Positions 1-6,587 of a DNA stretch of 9,924 nucleotides are shown here, in pieces. The position numbers were made by a program, and so were the translations under genes. Where the stretch lies: the NCBI GenBank assembly GCA_002506595.1, contig DAXV01000022.1, positions 453-10,376 on the forward strand, written 5' to 3'. The stretch is from Acidilobaceae archaeon UBA158 (lineage in GTDB: Archaea; Thermoproteota; Thermoprotei_A; Sulfolobales; Acidilobaceae). The stretch's first letter is position 1. Every line of letters starts with the position of its first letter. The notes below the pieces were generated by a model, which was not told the DNA's origin, did no database searches, and was given only the letters and a program-made list of their open reading frames with translations.

Positions 1-346
1 AAAATATAGTGTGTTAACAATAGGTTAATAAATCTTTATGAAAAATTTTAGATATAATTTGTTATTAGATCAGGTTTTTTACAATTTTGTAAAAGTGGAT
101 AAAAACAAAAGAAGAGGAGAAGGAAAAAACGATTATCACCTTATTATTTTATAAATATTTTATTTTCACATGTGCATAATTCCTCAACTTCTTAATTTTT
201 TATAAATTGTTAAAAAATGGATCCCCTATTTTTATTAAAAAGCTTTTTCCCATGACCAAAATTTAAAATCCAAACTATATACAAGCCATATTTAAAAAAA
301 TTTAATCACCTTGCAACAAAAATAGGAATTAAAAGAGGAATGAAAA
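1..346. other. AT-rich non-coding region at left edge
   Basis: I see no supportable gene here. The stretch is very AT-rich. It contains a purine tract near 109-127, several T-runs (for example around 74-80 and 194-206) and a TGTTAACA palindrome at 12-19. Short open frames, such as one starting at the ATG near 218, have no ribosome binding site and no recognisable product. The right end holds the probable promoter of the dehydrogenase gene at 347. Nothing suggests a structural RNA, as no GC-rich patch stands out. Confidence 0.6.
286..300 (+). promoter_or_regulatory. Probable TATA promoter of the dehydrogenase gene
   Basis: An archaeal-type TATA element (CATATTTAAAAAA) lies about 50 nt upstream of the ATG at 347. 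Transcription would start near 318-322, giving a leader of about 25-30 nt. That leader contains an AGAGGAA ribosome binding site at 334-340. The region is AT-rich throughout, so the exact box is uncertain. Confidence 0.45.
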
Positions 347-1198
347 ATGAAGATAGCTATTGTTGGTTTGGGAAGAATGGGTAGGGGTATTGCTAAAAAC
401 CTTATAAATAAAGGATATGATGTAGAAGGTTATGATATAAATCCTTCAGCCTATAAAGAGTTATCACAACTAAAATTTAAACCACTTAATTCCATATCAG
501 AATCAAAAGATTCCGATTTTGTTTTATTATTATTACCAACAGGTAAAGAAGTAATAGCTGCATTAAAGGAATTGATTAATTATAAAGGTATAATTATTGA
601 TATGACAACAATGGGATACGATGAATTAAACGATGTTATTAATTTCGTTGACAATAATAATTTAAACTATATTTCAGCAAAAATAGAAAGAGGTCCTGCA
701 GATGCTGAAAATGGTAGACTAATATTTTATGCTGGGGGTAGAAAAGATTTAGTTGATAAATCAGATAAATTGCTTAAAGATATGGGAGAATATATTTATT
801 TGGGAAGCAATGAAAATTCAAACATAATAAAATTGATAAGCACATTGCTTTTAACAGCAAACACAGTTCTTTTAGCAGAAATTTCTCAAGTAGCTGATAA
901 ATTGAAAATAGATAAGGATTTATTAATAAAAGCATTATCAATGGGAGGAGCTGATTCTGCACAATTAAGGTCAAGATTTCCAATGATGTTAAATAATAAT
1001 TATAAAGAAATATTTAGCGTTAAGCTAAGCAAATACGTTGCTGAAAAAACATTAGAATACCTAAACGATTATGGTATAAGCTATTCCCCATTATTAAAAT
1101 ATGTTTCAGATATCTTAAAACTATCAGATGCCTTAGGAATAGGTAATAAAGATATTGCAGAAATATCTGAATTCTATAAGAAAATTAATAATTCATAA
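347..1198 (+). CDS. Beta-hydroxyacid dehydrogenase family protein (HIBADH/6PGDH-like), divergent active site
   Basis: The 283-residue protein has the length and layout of the 3-hydroxyisobutyrate/tartronate-semialdehyde reductase family. An N-terminal Rossmann domain carries GLGRMG at residues 7-12 and an acidic D30 at the end of the second strand, which suggests NAD(H) rather than NADP(H). An all-helical C-terminal domain starts near residue 158. The family's catalytic lysine is present as K162. Other signature positions differ. The usual DAPVSGG substrate loop reads SAKIERG (110-116), so the Ser-Gly pair is Glu-Arg. The Asn four residues after the lysine is T166. The glycine-rich run before the lysine is replaced by Asn and Ser. 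The fold assignment is firm but the substrate is unknown; it may not reduce a typical beta-hydroxyacid. The start is supported by AGAGGAA six nt upstream. The next gene begins 67 nt downstream on the same strand. Confidence 0.85.
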   Translation: MKIAIVGLGRMGRGIAKNLINKGYDVEGYDINPSAYKELSQLKFKPLNSISESKDSDFVLLLLPTGKEVIAALKELINYKGIIIDMTTMGYDELNDVINFVDNNNLNYISAKIERGPADAENGRLIFYAGGRKDLVDKSDKLLKDMGEYIYLGSNENSNIIKLISTLLLTANTVLLAEISQVADKLKIDKDLLIKALSMGGADSAQLRSRFPMMLNNNYKEIFSVKLSKYVAEKTLEYLNDYGISYSPLLKYVSDILKLSDALGIGNKDIAEISEFYKKINNS

Positions 1199-1255
1199 TA
1201 TAAAATTTGAAAAATAATAAATAAAATTTTTAATTCATAATTGTTAAAACTAAAT

Positions 1256-1260
1256 GGGGA
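1256..1260 (+). promoter_or_regulatory. Shine-Dalgarno that sets the ridA start at 1266
   Basis: GGGGA lies five nt before the ATG at 1266. It overlaps the alternative ATG at 1254, which would therefore have no ribosome binding site of its own. RidA proteins normally begin close to the start implied by 1266. Confidence 0.6.
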
Positions 1261-1265
1261 TTAAA

Positions 1266-1646
1266 ATGAGGGAAGCAGTTTTTACTGATAAAGCGCCTAA
1301 GCCTATTGGGCCTTATAGTCAAGCAATATCAATTAACGGTTTATTATTTATTTCAGGTCAAGTTCCATTAGATCCAAAAACTGGGAAATTGATAAGCGAT
1401 AATTTTGAGGATCAAGTAAAAAGGGTATTGGAAAATATAAAAGCAATATTAGAGGCATCGAATCTAACATTTGAAAACCTTGTTAAGGTAACAGTATTTA
1501 TGAAAGACCCATCTAAGTTTTCAACATTTAATAACATATATTCAACATACTTCAAAGGCCAATTCCCTTCTAGGTCTGTTATATTTGTAAACGATTTACC
1601 TGCAAACGCTCAAATAGAAATTGAAGCAATAGCTGCTAGGGATTAA
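1266..1646 (+). CDS. ridA: RidA family reactive intermediate/imine deaminase
   Basis: The 126-residue protein matches the YjgF/YER057c/UK114 (RidA) family over its whole length. RidA hydrolyses reactive 2-aminoacrylate and related enamine/imine intermediates released by PLP enzymes, giving 2-oxoacids and ammonia. Visible family features are APKPIGPYSQA near the N-terminus with Y17, FISGQ with S30-G31, and PSRSV with the carboxylate-binding R103. The IEIEAIA block follows, with E118 at the position of E. coli E120. The E. coli Cys107 position is valine here. These residues suggest an active trimeric cytosolic deaminase. An in-frame ATG at 1254 would add four residues, but the GGGGA site favours 1266. 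The stop is four nt from the next start, so co-transcription with the membrane-protein gene is likely. A weak TATA-like ATAAATAAAA near 1217-1226 could be its own promoter. Confidence 0.93.
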   Translation: MREAVFTDKAPKPIGPYSQAISINGLLFISGQVPLDPKTGKLISDNFEDQVKRVLENIKAILEASNLTFENLVKVTVFMKDPSKFSTFNNIYSTYFKGQFPSRSVIFVNDLPANAQIEIEAIAARD

Positions 1647-1650
1647 ATTT

Positions 1651-2259
1651 ATGAGAAAAATTAAACAATTTTTTAAAAATTTTTTTAAGATAATAAATTC
1701 TTTTGAGGATGTAAAAAACATATCTAGAAGGATGTTTATAACGAATTCATTCGATTCAATTTTTGCTTCACTAGGCATATTAATAGGGGGATTTCAACCA
1801 AATATAAATCCATTAATTTTGGGAATGAGCATCTTGGGGGGATCATTAACCATGGGGGTTTTCAGCAATATAATAGCAGTTTACTTAGCTGAAAGAAGTG
1901 AAAGGTTAAATGAACTCAAAAAATTGGAAAGGGAATTAATGGCATCATTAAATGATAGCATTTATAAAAAATCTATCAATTTTTTATCTTTATATGTTTC
2001 ATTATGGAGCGGTACAGGTTCCTTTGTTTTCACTTCCTTAATTTCAATACCGTTTTTTATTTCAAAGGCCTTTAATTTTAACATATTATATTCATTAATA
2101 ATGTCTTTAATAATAGCATTTTCTGAATTAATTTATTTAGGTTATTTTATGGCTAAGCTTAATAAGGAAAATATGGCTTTAAACATTTTAAAAAACGTTG
2201 TTTTAGGCCTATTAGCAATTTCATTCATATTATTAATAAAATATTTGTTTAAAATATAG
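1651..2259 (+). CDS. VIT1/CCC1 (DUF125)-like integral membrane protein, possible Fe/Mn transporter
   Basis: This is a 202-residue membrane protein with about five hydrophobic segments, near residues 33-48, 54-80, 109-136, 143-168 and 180-200. The N-terminal block NSFDSIFASLGILIGG (32-47) resembles the first helix of VIT1/CCC1 proteins, where N-x-x-D is conserved; D35 is kept. The block ending YLAERSERLNELKKLE (78-93) matches the second helix followed by a charged amphipathic linker typical of the archaeal TIGR00267 subfamily. VIT1 relatives export Fe2+ or Mn2+ from the cytosol into vacuoles or out of the cell. The Glu/Met-rich metal-binding domain of plant VIT1 is missing, so transport function is only inferred. 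There is no clear Shine-Dalgarno; the start lies four nt after the ridA stop and may rely on translational coupling. The TAG stop falls inside the antisense 3' end of the tRNA gene. Confidence 0.75.
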   Translation: MRKIKQFFKNFFKIINSFEDVKNISRRMFITNSFDSIFASLGILIGGFQPNINPLILGMSILGGSLTMGVFSNIIAVYLAERSERLNELKKLERELMASLNDSIYKKSINFLSLYVSLWSGTGSFVFTSLISIPFFISKAFNFNILYSLIMSLIIAFSELIYLGYFMAKLNKENMALNILKNVVLGLLAISFILLIKYLFKI

Positions 2260-2330
2260 CGGGGGGTGGATTTGAACCACCGGCCTCGGGGTTATGAGCC
2301 CCGCGGGCTACCAGGCTGCCCTACCCCGCT
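2257..2330 (-). tRNA. Initiator tRNA-Met (anticodon CAU)
   Basis: On the minus strand this 74-nt sequence folds into a full cloverleaf. The acceptor is AGCGGGG/CCCCGCT with discriminator A, and the D stem is GGGC/GCCC. The anticodon stem is CGGGG/CCCCG with loop CTCATAA (anticodon complement at 2294-2296). The T arm is GGTGG-TTCAAAT-CCACC. The A1-U72 pair and three consecutive G-C pairs in the anticodon stem (29-31 with 39-41) are hallmarks of the archaeal initiator, not the elongator. CCA is not encoded; TAT follows A73. No intron is present. The last three template bases coincide with the TAG stop of the converging membrane-protein gene. The GC-rich tRNA stands out sharply from its AT-rich surroundings. 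Confidence 0.98.
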
Positions 2331-2356
2331 CCATTCTAATCATTGTTAGCTTTTGG

Positions 2357-2373
2357 GCTTTTTATATGTTTTC
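2357..2373 (-). promoter_or_regulatory. BRE/TATA promoter of the initiator tRNA
   Basis: On the minus strand GAAAACATATAAAAAGC combines a purine-rich BRE with a TATA box (CATATAAAA at 2368-2360). The box is centred about 34 nt upstream of the tRNA 5' end. That spacing implies a transcription start a few nt before the mature tRNA, with a short leader removed by RNase P. Confidence 0.75.
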
Positions 2374-2483
2374 TAAGTTTTTGATAGAATAATTGATAAA
2401 TTTATTTATAAAATTATTTTCAAATAATTTATTTGAATTTTTATAATTTGCTATAATACTTTTTAAAAAATGCATTGAATACT

Positions 2484-2547
2484 CATAAATATTATATTTG
2501 GTGAGAGAGGGGCTAAGCTTTAAAGTGCTGGGGGGTATATTTATAGA
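2484..2547 (+). promoter_or_regulatory. Promoter region of the SpeD-family gene (exact box unresolved)
   Basis: Three TATA-like elements precede the gene: AAATATTATAT near 2487-2497, CTTTAAAG near 2519-2526, and TATATTTATA near 2536-2545. They would give leaders of about 55, 25 and 8 nt. The middle and upstream ones leave the ribosome binding site within the transcript. The region also has runs of three to six G in otherwise AT-rich DNA. Confidence 0.4.
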
Positions 2548-2558
2548 GGGTTTAAATA

Positions 2559-2566
2559 GGGGGGTG
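2559..2566 (+). promoter_or_regulatory. Strong Shine-Dalgarno of the SpeD-family gene
   Basis: GGGGGGTG sits about six nt before the ATG at 2573. It contains the GGTG core seen before other genes in this window and fixes the start. Confidence 0.65.
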
Positions 2567-2572
2567 TAAGAT

Positions 2573-2962
2573 ATGCAGACCACATACAGAATAGAGGATG
2601 ATTATGATAAAAAACCAAAAGTAGTAGGTCGTCATGTCTATGGAAACGCCAAGGGTTGCAAAAACGTTAGTTTGCTAAGAGATGAAAAGAGTTTAATTAA
2701 TTTATTAAATAAGGCCGGCCAAGTAGGTAATATGACAATATTAGATATTAAAGCATGGAAAATTGGTGAAGGAGTTAGCGCAGTGGCTATTGTATTGGAA
2801 AGCCATATTACAATCCATACATGGCCAGAATATAGGTTTGCAACAGTTGATGTTTATAGCTGTGGATCGCATACAGACCCTAAGAAGGCATTTGATTATA
2901 TAATTAATGAATTAAACCCCGATGATGTAGAATTCGGAATGACAGATAGGAGCCTGGAATAG
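2573..2962 (+). CDS. speD: SpeD-family pyruvoyl decarboxylase, probably arginine decarboxylase (ArgDC) rather than AdoMet decarboxylase
   Basis: The 129-residue proenzyme has the class 1B AdoMet decarboxylase signature. LESHITIHTWPE contains E76-S77-H78, where self-cleavage before S77 creates the catalytic pyruvoyl group. H82 and C97 (VYSCGSHTD) occupy the positions of the processing histidine and catalytic cysteine (T. maritima H68 and C83, with the same 14-residue offset as S77/S63). In Crenarchaeota one SpeD paralogue is an arginine decarboxylase that makes agmatine for polyamine synthesis and tRNA-Ile agmatidine. The N-terminal VVGRHVYGNAKGC and the WKIGEGVSAVAIVLESH context resemble ArgDC sequences as I recall them, whereas AdoMetDC usually has an HGVSG-type segment before ESH. 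Substrate assignment is therefore an inference from motif memory. The gene stands alone, with its own promoter region, Shine-Dalgarno and downstream hairpin/T-runs. Confidence 0.85.
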   Translation: MQTTYRIEDDYDKKPKVVGRHVYGNAKGCKNVSLLRDEKSLINLLNKAGQVGNMTILDIKAWKIGEGVSAVAIVLESHITIHTWPEYRFATVDVYSCGSHTDPKKAFDYIINELNPDDVEFGMTDRSLE

Positions 2963-2966
2963 GAAA

Positions 2967-3000
2967 GGCCCCCGGGTTTATGAATTTTGGCCTGGGGGCC
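2967..3000 (+). repeat. GC-rich hairpin just after the SpeD-family gene
   Basis: GGCCCCC (2967-2973) pairs perfectly with GGGGGCC (2994-3000). Two further G-C pairs lie across a one-nt bulge (GG 2974-2975 with CC 2991-2992), with a loop of about 15 nt. It begins four nt after the stop codon. No T-run follows directly, so it is not a bacterial-style terminator. It may protect the mRNA 3' end, act as an RNA element, or assist termination at the downstream T-runs. Confidence 0.6.
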
Positions 3001-3029
3001 AACCAAAAGGATATCAACAAAATCAAAGG

Positions 3030-3056
3030 TTTTTTGAAATGTTATGCTCCTTTTTT
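3030..3056 (+). terminator. T-rich termination region after the SpeD-family gene
   Basis: Two T6 runs at 3030-3035 and 3051-3056 lie 68-94 nt beyond the stop codon. Archaeal RNA polymerase terminates at such T-runs on the coding strand. Confidence 0.5.
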
Positions 3057-3113
3057 ATTATTAACATCAAATTAATTATACTAAAAATTAATACCCCCTC
3101 TTATTATTTAAAA

Positions 3114-3133
3114 TGTTAACTCCCCGGTTAACA
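3114..3133. repeat. Inverted repeat TGTTAAC-N6-GTTAACA, possible operator
   Basis: TGTTAAC (3114-3120) and GTTAACA (3127-3133) form a perfect inverted repeat with 7-bp arms around TCCCCG. The dyad is symmetric and compact like a dimeric regulator site. It is about 50 nt upstream of the TATA box of the COG1099 gene. Eighteen bases of it (3114-3131) recur in reverse complement inside porG (9460-9477). A regulatory role is inference only. Confidence 0.35.
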
Positions 3134-3179
3134 ATGATAATTTTATGTTTGTTTATAAAAATAATAATTTATTTACTAA

Positions 3180-3190
3180 CTTATAAATAT
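3180..3190 (+). promoter_or_regulatory. TATA promoter of the COG1099 hydrolase gene
   Basis: CTTATAAATAT is a good archaeal TATA box centred near 3184. It predicts a start near 3209 and a leader of about 12 nt. That short leader holds the GGTGG ribosome binding site at 3211-3215, five nt before the ATG at 3221. Confidence 0.65.
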
Positions 3191-3220
3191 ACGGTTTAAT
3201 TAATAAACATGGTGGTTTAG

Positions 3221-4069
3221 ATGATCTTTGCAGATGCGCACTCCCATATAAATCCTATCAAAGGATTTGGATATAAGATATCTGAAAAATTTAAGTTAAA
3301 TAACGGCTGGTTTATTGCATACATTTCATCATCCCCATGGGATTATTTTGATGATTTTAATGGATTTGAGTCATATAAAAAAATGATAGAATATCAAATA
3401 AATGAATGCCAGAAATCTAATGAAATAGGGGTTAAAACTGCTTGCATTTCTGGATTTCACCCTGAAGATATTGATTATCTAATAGATAAGTTAAAAATGA
3501 GCCCTAGCAGTGTTTTGAATTTAGGATTAAGGGTTATTGAATATGAGGCGAATTTATGTAAAGAAGGAAAGCTTTTAGGCATAGGAGAAGTTGGGAGGCA
3601 GCATTACAAAACATTATCTGAAAGAGTTGCTATTTCTCAAATAATTTTAGAAAAGGCTTTAGAATATGCTAAGGATTATGATTGCATGATACATTTGCAT
3701 TTGGAAAATTCAGATACAGATACTGTTAGAATTATAGATTATAGCGTTAATAAGGCAAACATAAGAAATAAAAAGAAAATAGTATTTCATCACGCTAAAC
3801 CATCTATGTTAACAGAAATAGATAGTTTAGGGTATTCAGCTACAGTATATGGAATAGACGAAGTTTTAAACGTTGTTCTATATAATTTCCCCCCAATTTT
3901 TATGATAGAAAGCGACTTTCCTGATAATCCATCTTATAAAAAAGTTGTTTATCCATGGGAACTACCTAAAAAAATTAATAGCTTTTCAGAGAAGTTTAAT
4001 TTGAGTGAAGAATATCTATATAAAATTAATGTAGATAATATAGAAGAGGCCTATAATATAAAACCATAA
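3221..4069 (+). CDS. TatD-related metal-dependent hydrolase (COG1099 type)
   Basis: The 282-residue protein has the ordered metal-ligand motifs of a TIM-barrel amidohydrolase/TatD relative. DAHSHI supplies H7 and H9, GFHPED has H80, GIGEVG has E123 (bridging ligand position), HLHLEN has H158 and H160, FHHAKP has H190-H191, and ESDFPDNP ends with the catalytic D232. All expected ligands for a two-metal site are present, so an active hydrolase is likely. TatD relatives are often nucleases, but this archaeal group has no established substrate that I can name with confidence. It has no signal peptide or membrane segment, so it should be cytosolic. The start is well supported by TATA and GGTGG spacing. 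It is monocistronic and converges with the VWA gene, with 17 nt between stops. Confidence 0.88.
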   Translation: MIFADAHSHINPIKGFGYKISEKFKLNNGWFIAYISSSPWDYFDDFNGFESYKKMIEYQINECQKSNEIGVKTACISGFHPEDIDYLIDKLKMSPSSVLNLGLRVIEYEANLCKEGKLLGIGEVGRQHYKTLSERVAISQIILEKALEYAKDYDCMIHLHLENSDTDTVRIIDYSVNKANIRNKKKIVFHHAKPSMLTEIDSLGYSATVYGIDEVLNVVLYNFPPIFMIESDFPDNPSYKKVVYPWELPKKINSFSEKFNLSEEYLYKINVDNIEEAYNIKP

Positions 4070-4086
4070 TTTTATTTAAACATAAT

Positions 4087-5427
4087 TTAAGTAAAATCAG
4101 CGACTTCTAATGCTTCTTTCTGTTCAAGCTTCTTAACTGAAAGGTATCTATAAGATACTTGTTGTAAAAATGCATTATGACCTTGTATCATAACTGAATG
4201 TAACCTTGAATTAGACTTTTTCAACAGCTTATAAATTATTTCAGGGCTTAGCCTATCTTCTCCATCAGTTATCAAAACGATATCGCTTGGCTTATCTCTA
4301 CCGCTTGTTTTTGTTTTTTCCATATCATCTACAGCAGATGAGATAGCCCTAGTTATATCAGTTCCCCCTCCAGCCTTTACCCTTGCTAAATATGATAAAA
4401 CATTTAATATATCTGAAGGCTTTGCATTGCTCTTTAAATTCATTGGTTGATATGGGACTGAATCGAAGAATCTAACAAAGAAGTTCCTACCTTCATCCAT
4501 TGCCTTCTTAAATAATGCAACCGTAACAGCTCTTGCCCAATCTATTTTAGACCCTACCATGCTTCCGCTTTTATCTAATAATACATAAATTGGCCCTTTG
4601 TTTGATGGCAAGTTCTTTTCATATAATAATAATCTATCGTTAGCAAACTCAGCATAAAATAATATGCTTGGAAATGCTAATTGGCTATAATGCACCCTTT
4701 CAATATCTCCACCTATTTCAATCCCTGAAATCCAACCCTTTGAATAATTTATTGCATTTTTTGTTTTAGCATTTGTTATTAATTTTAAACCTTCTATTCT
4801 TTCCAATATTTTAGCCACATCCGTTTCCCTTGCTAATTTTAATATTTCTTCAGCTGAACTGTCTAGAGAAAATATGCTACCCCTACCTGCGCCCATTTTT
4901 TCAGCAAGCATTTTAACTTCTTTTGCCATTTCTGCATCTTTCATTGCAGATTCAGATGCCTTTTGTATTGCATTTTGCAATTCTTGTGAAGTATTTCCTT
5001 CATTATCTGATTCGTTTTGATTAGACCCTTCCTTACCGTTTTCCTGGCCTTGATTAGGTGGTAATAATTTGTTTAATTTTTCAATAAATGATGCTGCAGC
5101 AACTATACTTGTTACGCTATCAGCAGATGTATATACTTTAGTTTTCCATGATGATTCAGTTCTTAATAGAGTAGAGATAACTGTTCTCCTAAAAGCTTCC
5201 TCCTCATCATCTTCAGGGGAAGATTCTTCCGTATTTGGTATTGGAAAATAATATGTATAAAATAAATCAATACCTAAATATGGGGAAATCCTAGGGTCTA
5301 AGTTTCTCCCCGAAAGTTCTTTCGCTATATTAAGTATTTTCTCCCCTCTGTAAAACCTTAACTCATCTATATTACCTATTTCCCTAAAAATGCTTTGTTT
5401 CATTTTTTTATTTTGATTTTCTTCCAT
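4087..5427 (-). CDS. VWA-domain protein (CoxE/ViaA-like partner of MoxR)
   Basis: The 446-residue protein has an N-terminal helical region (about 1-120), then a Q/N/E/G-rich low-complexity linker (about 122-150). A second helical region (150-275) and a C-terminal von Willebrand A domain (about 277-440) follow. A complete MIDAS metal site is visible: DKSGS (D285, S287, S289), T356 in GGGTD and D388 in ITDGED. Such proteins act with MoxR AAA+ ATPases, as in RavA-ViaA or CoxD-CoxE, to remodel or mature metal enzymes and other complexes. The gene starts 10 nt after the moxR stop, and its GAGG Shine-Dalgarno overlaps that TGA codon, so the two are co-translated. No signal peptide is seen. The ATG at 5427 is preferred; M9 is a weaker alternative. 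The client protein is unknown. Confidence 0.9.
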   Translation of the reverse strand: MEENQNKKMKQSIFREIGNIDELRFYRGEKILNIAKELSGRNLDPRISPYLGIDLFYTYYFPIPNTEESSPEDDEEEAFRRTVISTLLRTESSWKTKVYTSADSVTSIVAAASFIEKLNKLLPPNQGQENGKEGSNQNESDNEGNTSQELQNAIQKASESAMKDAEMAKEVKMLAEKMGAGRGSIFSLDSSAEEILKLARETDVAKILERIEGLKLITNAKTKNAINYSKGWISGIEIGGDIERVHYSQLAFPSILFYAEFANDRLLLYEKNLPSNKGPIYVLLDKSGSMVGSKIDWARAVTVALFKKAMDEGRNFFVRFFDSVPYQPMNLKSNAKPSDILNVLSYLARVKAGGGTDITRAISSAVDDMEKTKTSGRDKPSDIVLITDGEDRLSPEIIYKLLKKSNSRLHSVMIQGHNAFLQQVSYRYLSVKKLEQKEALEVADFT

Positions 5428-5437
5428 TTTAAATTCC

Positions 5438-6583
5438 TCACATATTTAACTTTATCATAATATCTTGAGATAAGGAATCGATCATTTCATTTAATTCCTC
5501 AGCCTTTTTCCTAACTTCTTCATCTTCTACATCTTGGACTAGGTTTTGGACCTTTGATTTAGCCGCTTTCAAGTTTTTGTATATTTCTAAAAGCCTTGGG
5601 TCAAACGATTGCATTTGTTGTATAACCCTCCTAGAATTCTTTACATTACTTGATATTTCTTCAAGTTCCCTAATAACCCTATCCTTAGTTTTAAGTTCTT
5701 CCATCAATATAGTTTCTATTTTTTCAAAGTCCTCAAAGTTTTTAGGAACAGTATATTTTAATACAATTAAATCAGATTCAGTTGCTTGGAATCTTTTTTC
5801 TAGCAATGCATGGGCAGCTATTGCTTTTAATATCTTACCTTTTCTTCTATCGCTTAATTGCAATCCCTTTTCATTTAATATTATAAACATTTTTAATAAC
5901 TTATTTTTAATACCAGATATATCTACCTTAAATATCATTGAATTTAAGGCCTTTATGTTGTTTATTTCCATTATTTTATTTGTCTGGAAATAAACTCCCT
6001 TTTCTATATTCCATGATGCATCAAGCAATCCATCCCAATGCTCTTCATCAACAGGTTTCACATTATGCCTAAACAAAAATCTATCATAAAGGGCTTCCAA
6101 TTCAGGCTCTTCTGGTATTTTATTTGATGCCCCCATTAATGTCCATAGTGGAACCTTTATTTCATTATATCCATCATATAATATCCTTTCCTGCATTATA
6201 CTTAATATACTATTTAAAACAGCGCTGTTAGCATTAAATATTTCATCTAAAAAAGCTATTTCTGCCTCTGGTAATTTGTTTTTAGTTATTCTTTTATAAA
6301 TTCCCCTTCTTAATCCTGCTATATCAAGAGGTCCAAATAGCTCGCTTGGCTCAGTAAATTTAGTTAAAAGGTATTTAAAATATTTTGCCTCCAATAAATC
6401 AGCAGATCTTCTTGCCATAGCACTCTTTGCAGTCCCAGGCTCTCCAATTAATACTACATGTTCTCCAGTTATTAAAGAAAGCGTTATGACTAACGCTTCT
6501 TCATGTCTTCCAACAAATGGTTCTTCTAATGATGCTAAAAATTTGTTTGCCAAATCTAATAGATTTGTTGTTTCATCACTCAA
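5438..6583 (-). CDS. MoxR family AAA+ ATPase
   Basis: From the TTG at 6583 this is a 381-residue protein. The AAA+ core shows Walker A GEPGTAKS (47-54), Walker B IAFLDE (109-114), sensor-1 N154 in MGASNK, an arginine-finger region YDRFLFR (166-172) and sensor-2-like LSDRRKGK (243-250). EPFVGRHEEA near residue 21 is the usual MoxR entry motif. A C-terminal region from about 290 is charged and probably coiled-coil. MoxR proteins are hexameric chaperone-like ATPases that work with VWA partners; the partner gene follows by 10 nt. An in-frame ATG at 6655 would add 24 residues, but it lies upstream of the TATA box and lacks a ribosome binding site. The TTG start has AGGTG and GAGGT upstream and gives the usual family N-terminus. 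It lies 122 nt downstream of porB, beyond a T-rich terminator, so it is probably a separate transcription unit. Confidence 0.92.
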   Translation of the reverse strand: MSDETTNLLDLANKFLASLEEPFVGRHEEALVITLSLITGEHVVLIGEPGTAKSAMARRSADLLEAKYFKYLLTKFTEPSELFGPLDIAGLRRGIYKRITKNKLPEAEIAFLDEIFNANSAVLNSILSIMQERILYDGYNEIKVPLWTLMGASNKIPEEPELEALYDRFLFRHNVKPVDEEHWDGLLDASWNIEKGVYFQTNKIMEINNIKALNSMIFKVDISGIKNKLLKMFIILNEKGLQLSDRRKGKILKAIAAHALLEKRFQATESDLIVLKYTVPKNFEDFEKIETILMEELKTKDRVIRELEEISSNVKNSRRVIQQMQSFDPRLLEIYKNLKAAKSKVQNLVQDVEDEEVRKKAEELNEMIDSLSQDIMIKLNM

Positions 6584-6587
6584 TGCA

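Noticed and set aside
774..983. Minus-strand open frame antisense to the dehydrogenase gene
   Set aside because: It is leucine-rich, has no initiation signals and is antisense to a clear family member.
1189..1241. 11-nt direct repeat TAATTCATAAT at 1189-1199 and 1231-1241
   Set aside because: It is short, almost entirely A/T and flanks a small intergenic gap; chance is a sufficient explanation.
2411..2430. AAATTATT/AATAATTT inverted repeat
   Set aside because: The arms are pure A/T in pure A/T surroundings, giving a weak hairpin with no clear role at high growth temperature.
2362..2583. Minus-strand open frame of 73 codons between the tRNA and the SpeD-family gene
   Set aside because: It uses a GTG start inside the speD coding sequence, has no ribosome binding site, covers two promoters and has a composition typical of AT-rich non-coding DNA.
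3131..3145. ATGATAA resembling a C box of a C/D small RNA
   Set aside because: No matching D box (CTGA) or C'/D' pair is found at suitable spacing.
5577..5993. Plus-strand open frame of 138 codons antisense to moxR
   Set aside because: It lies wholly within the conserved MoxR coding sequence on the other strand and encodes a low-complexity I/F/L/S-rich product, as expected for a shadow frame.
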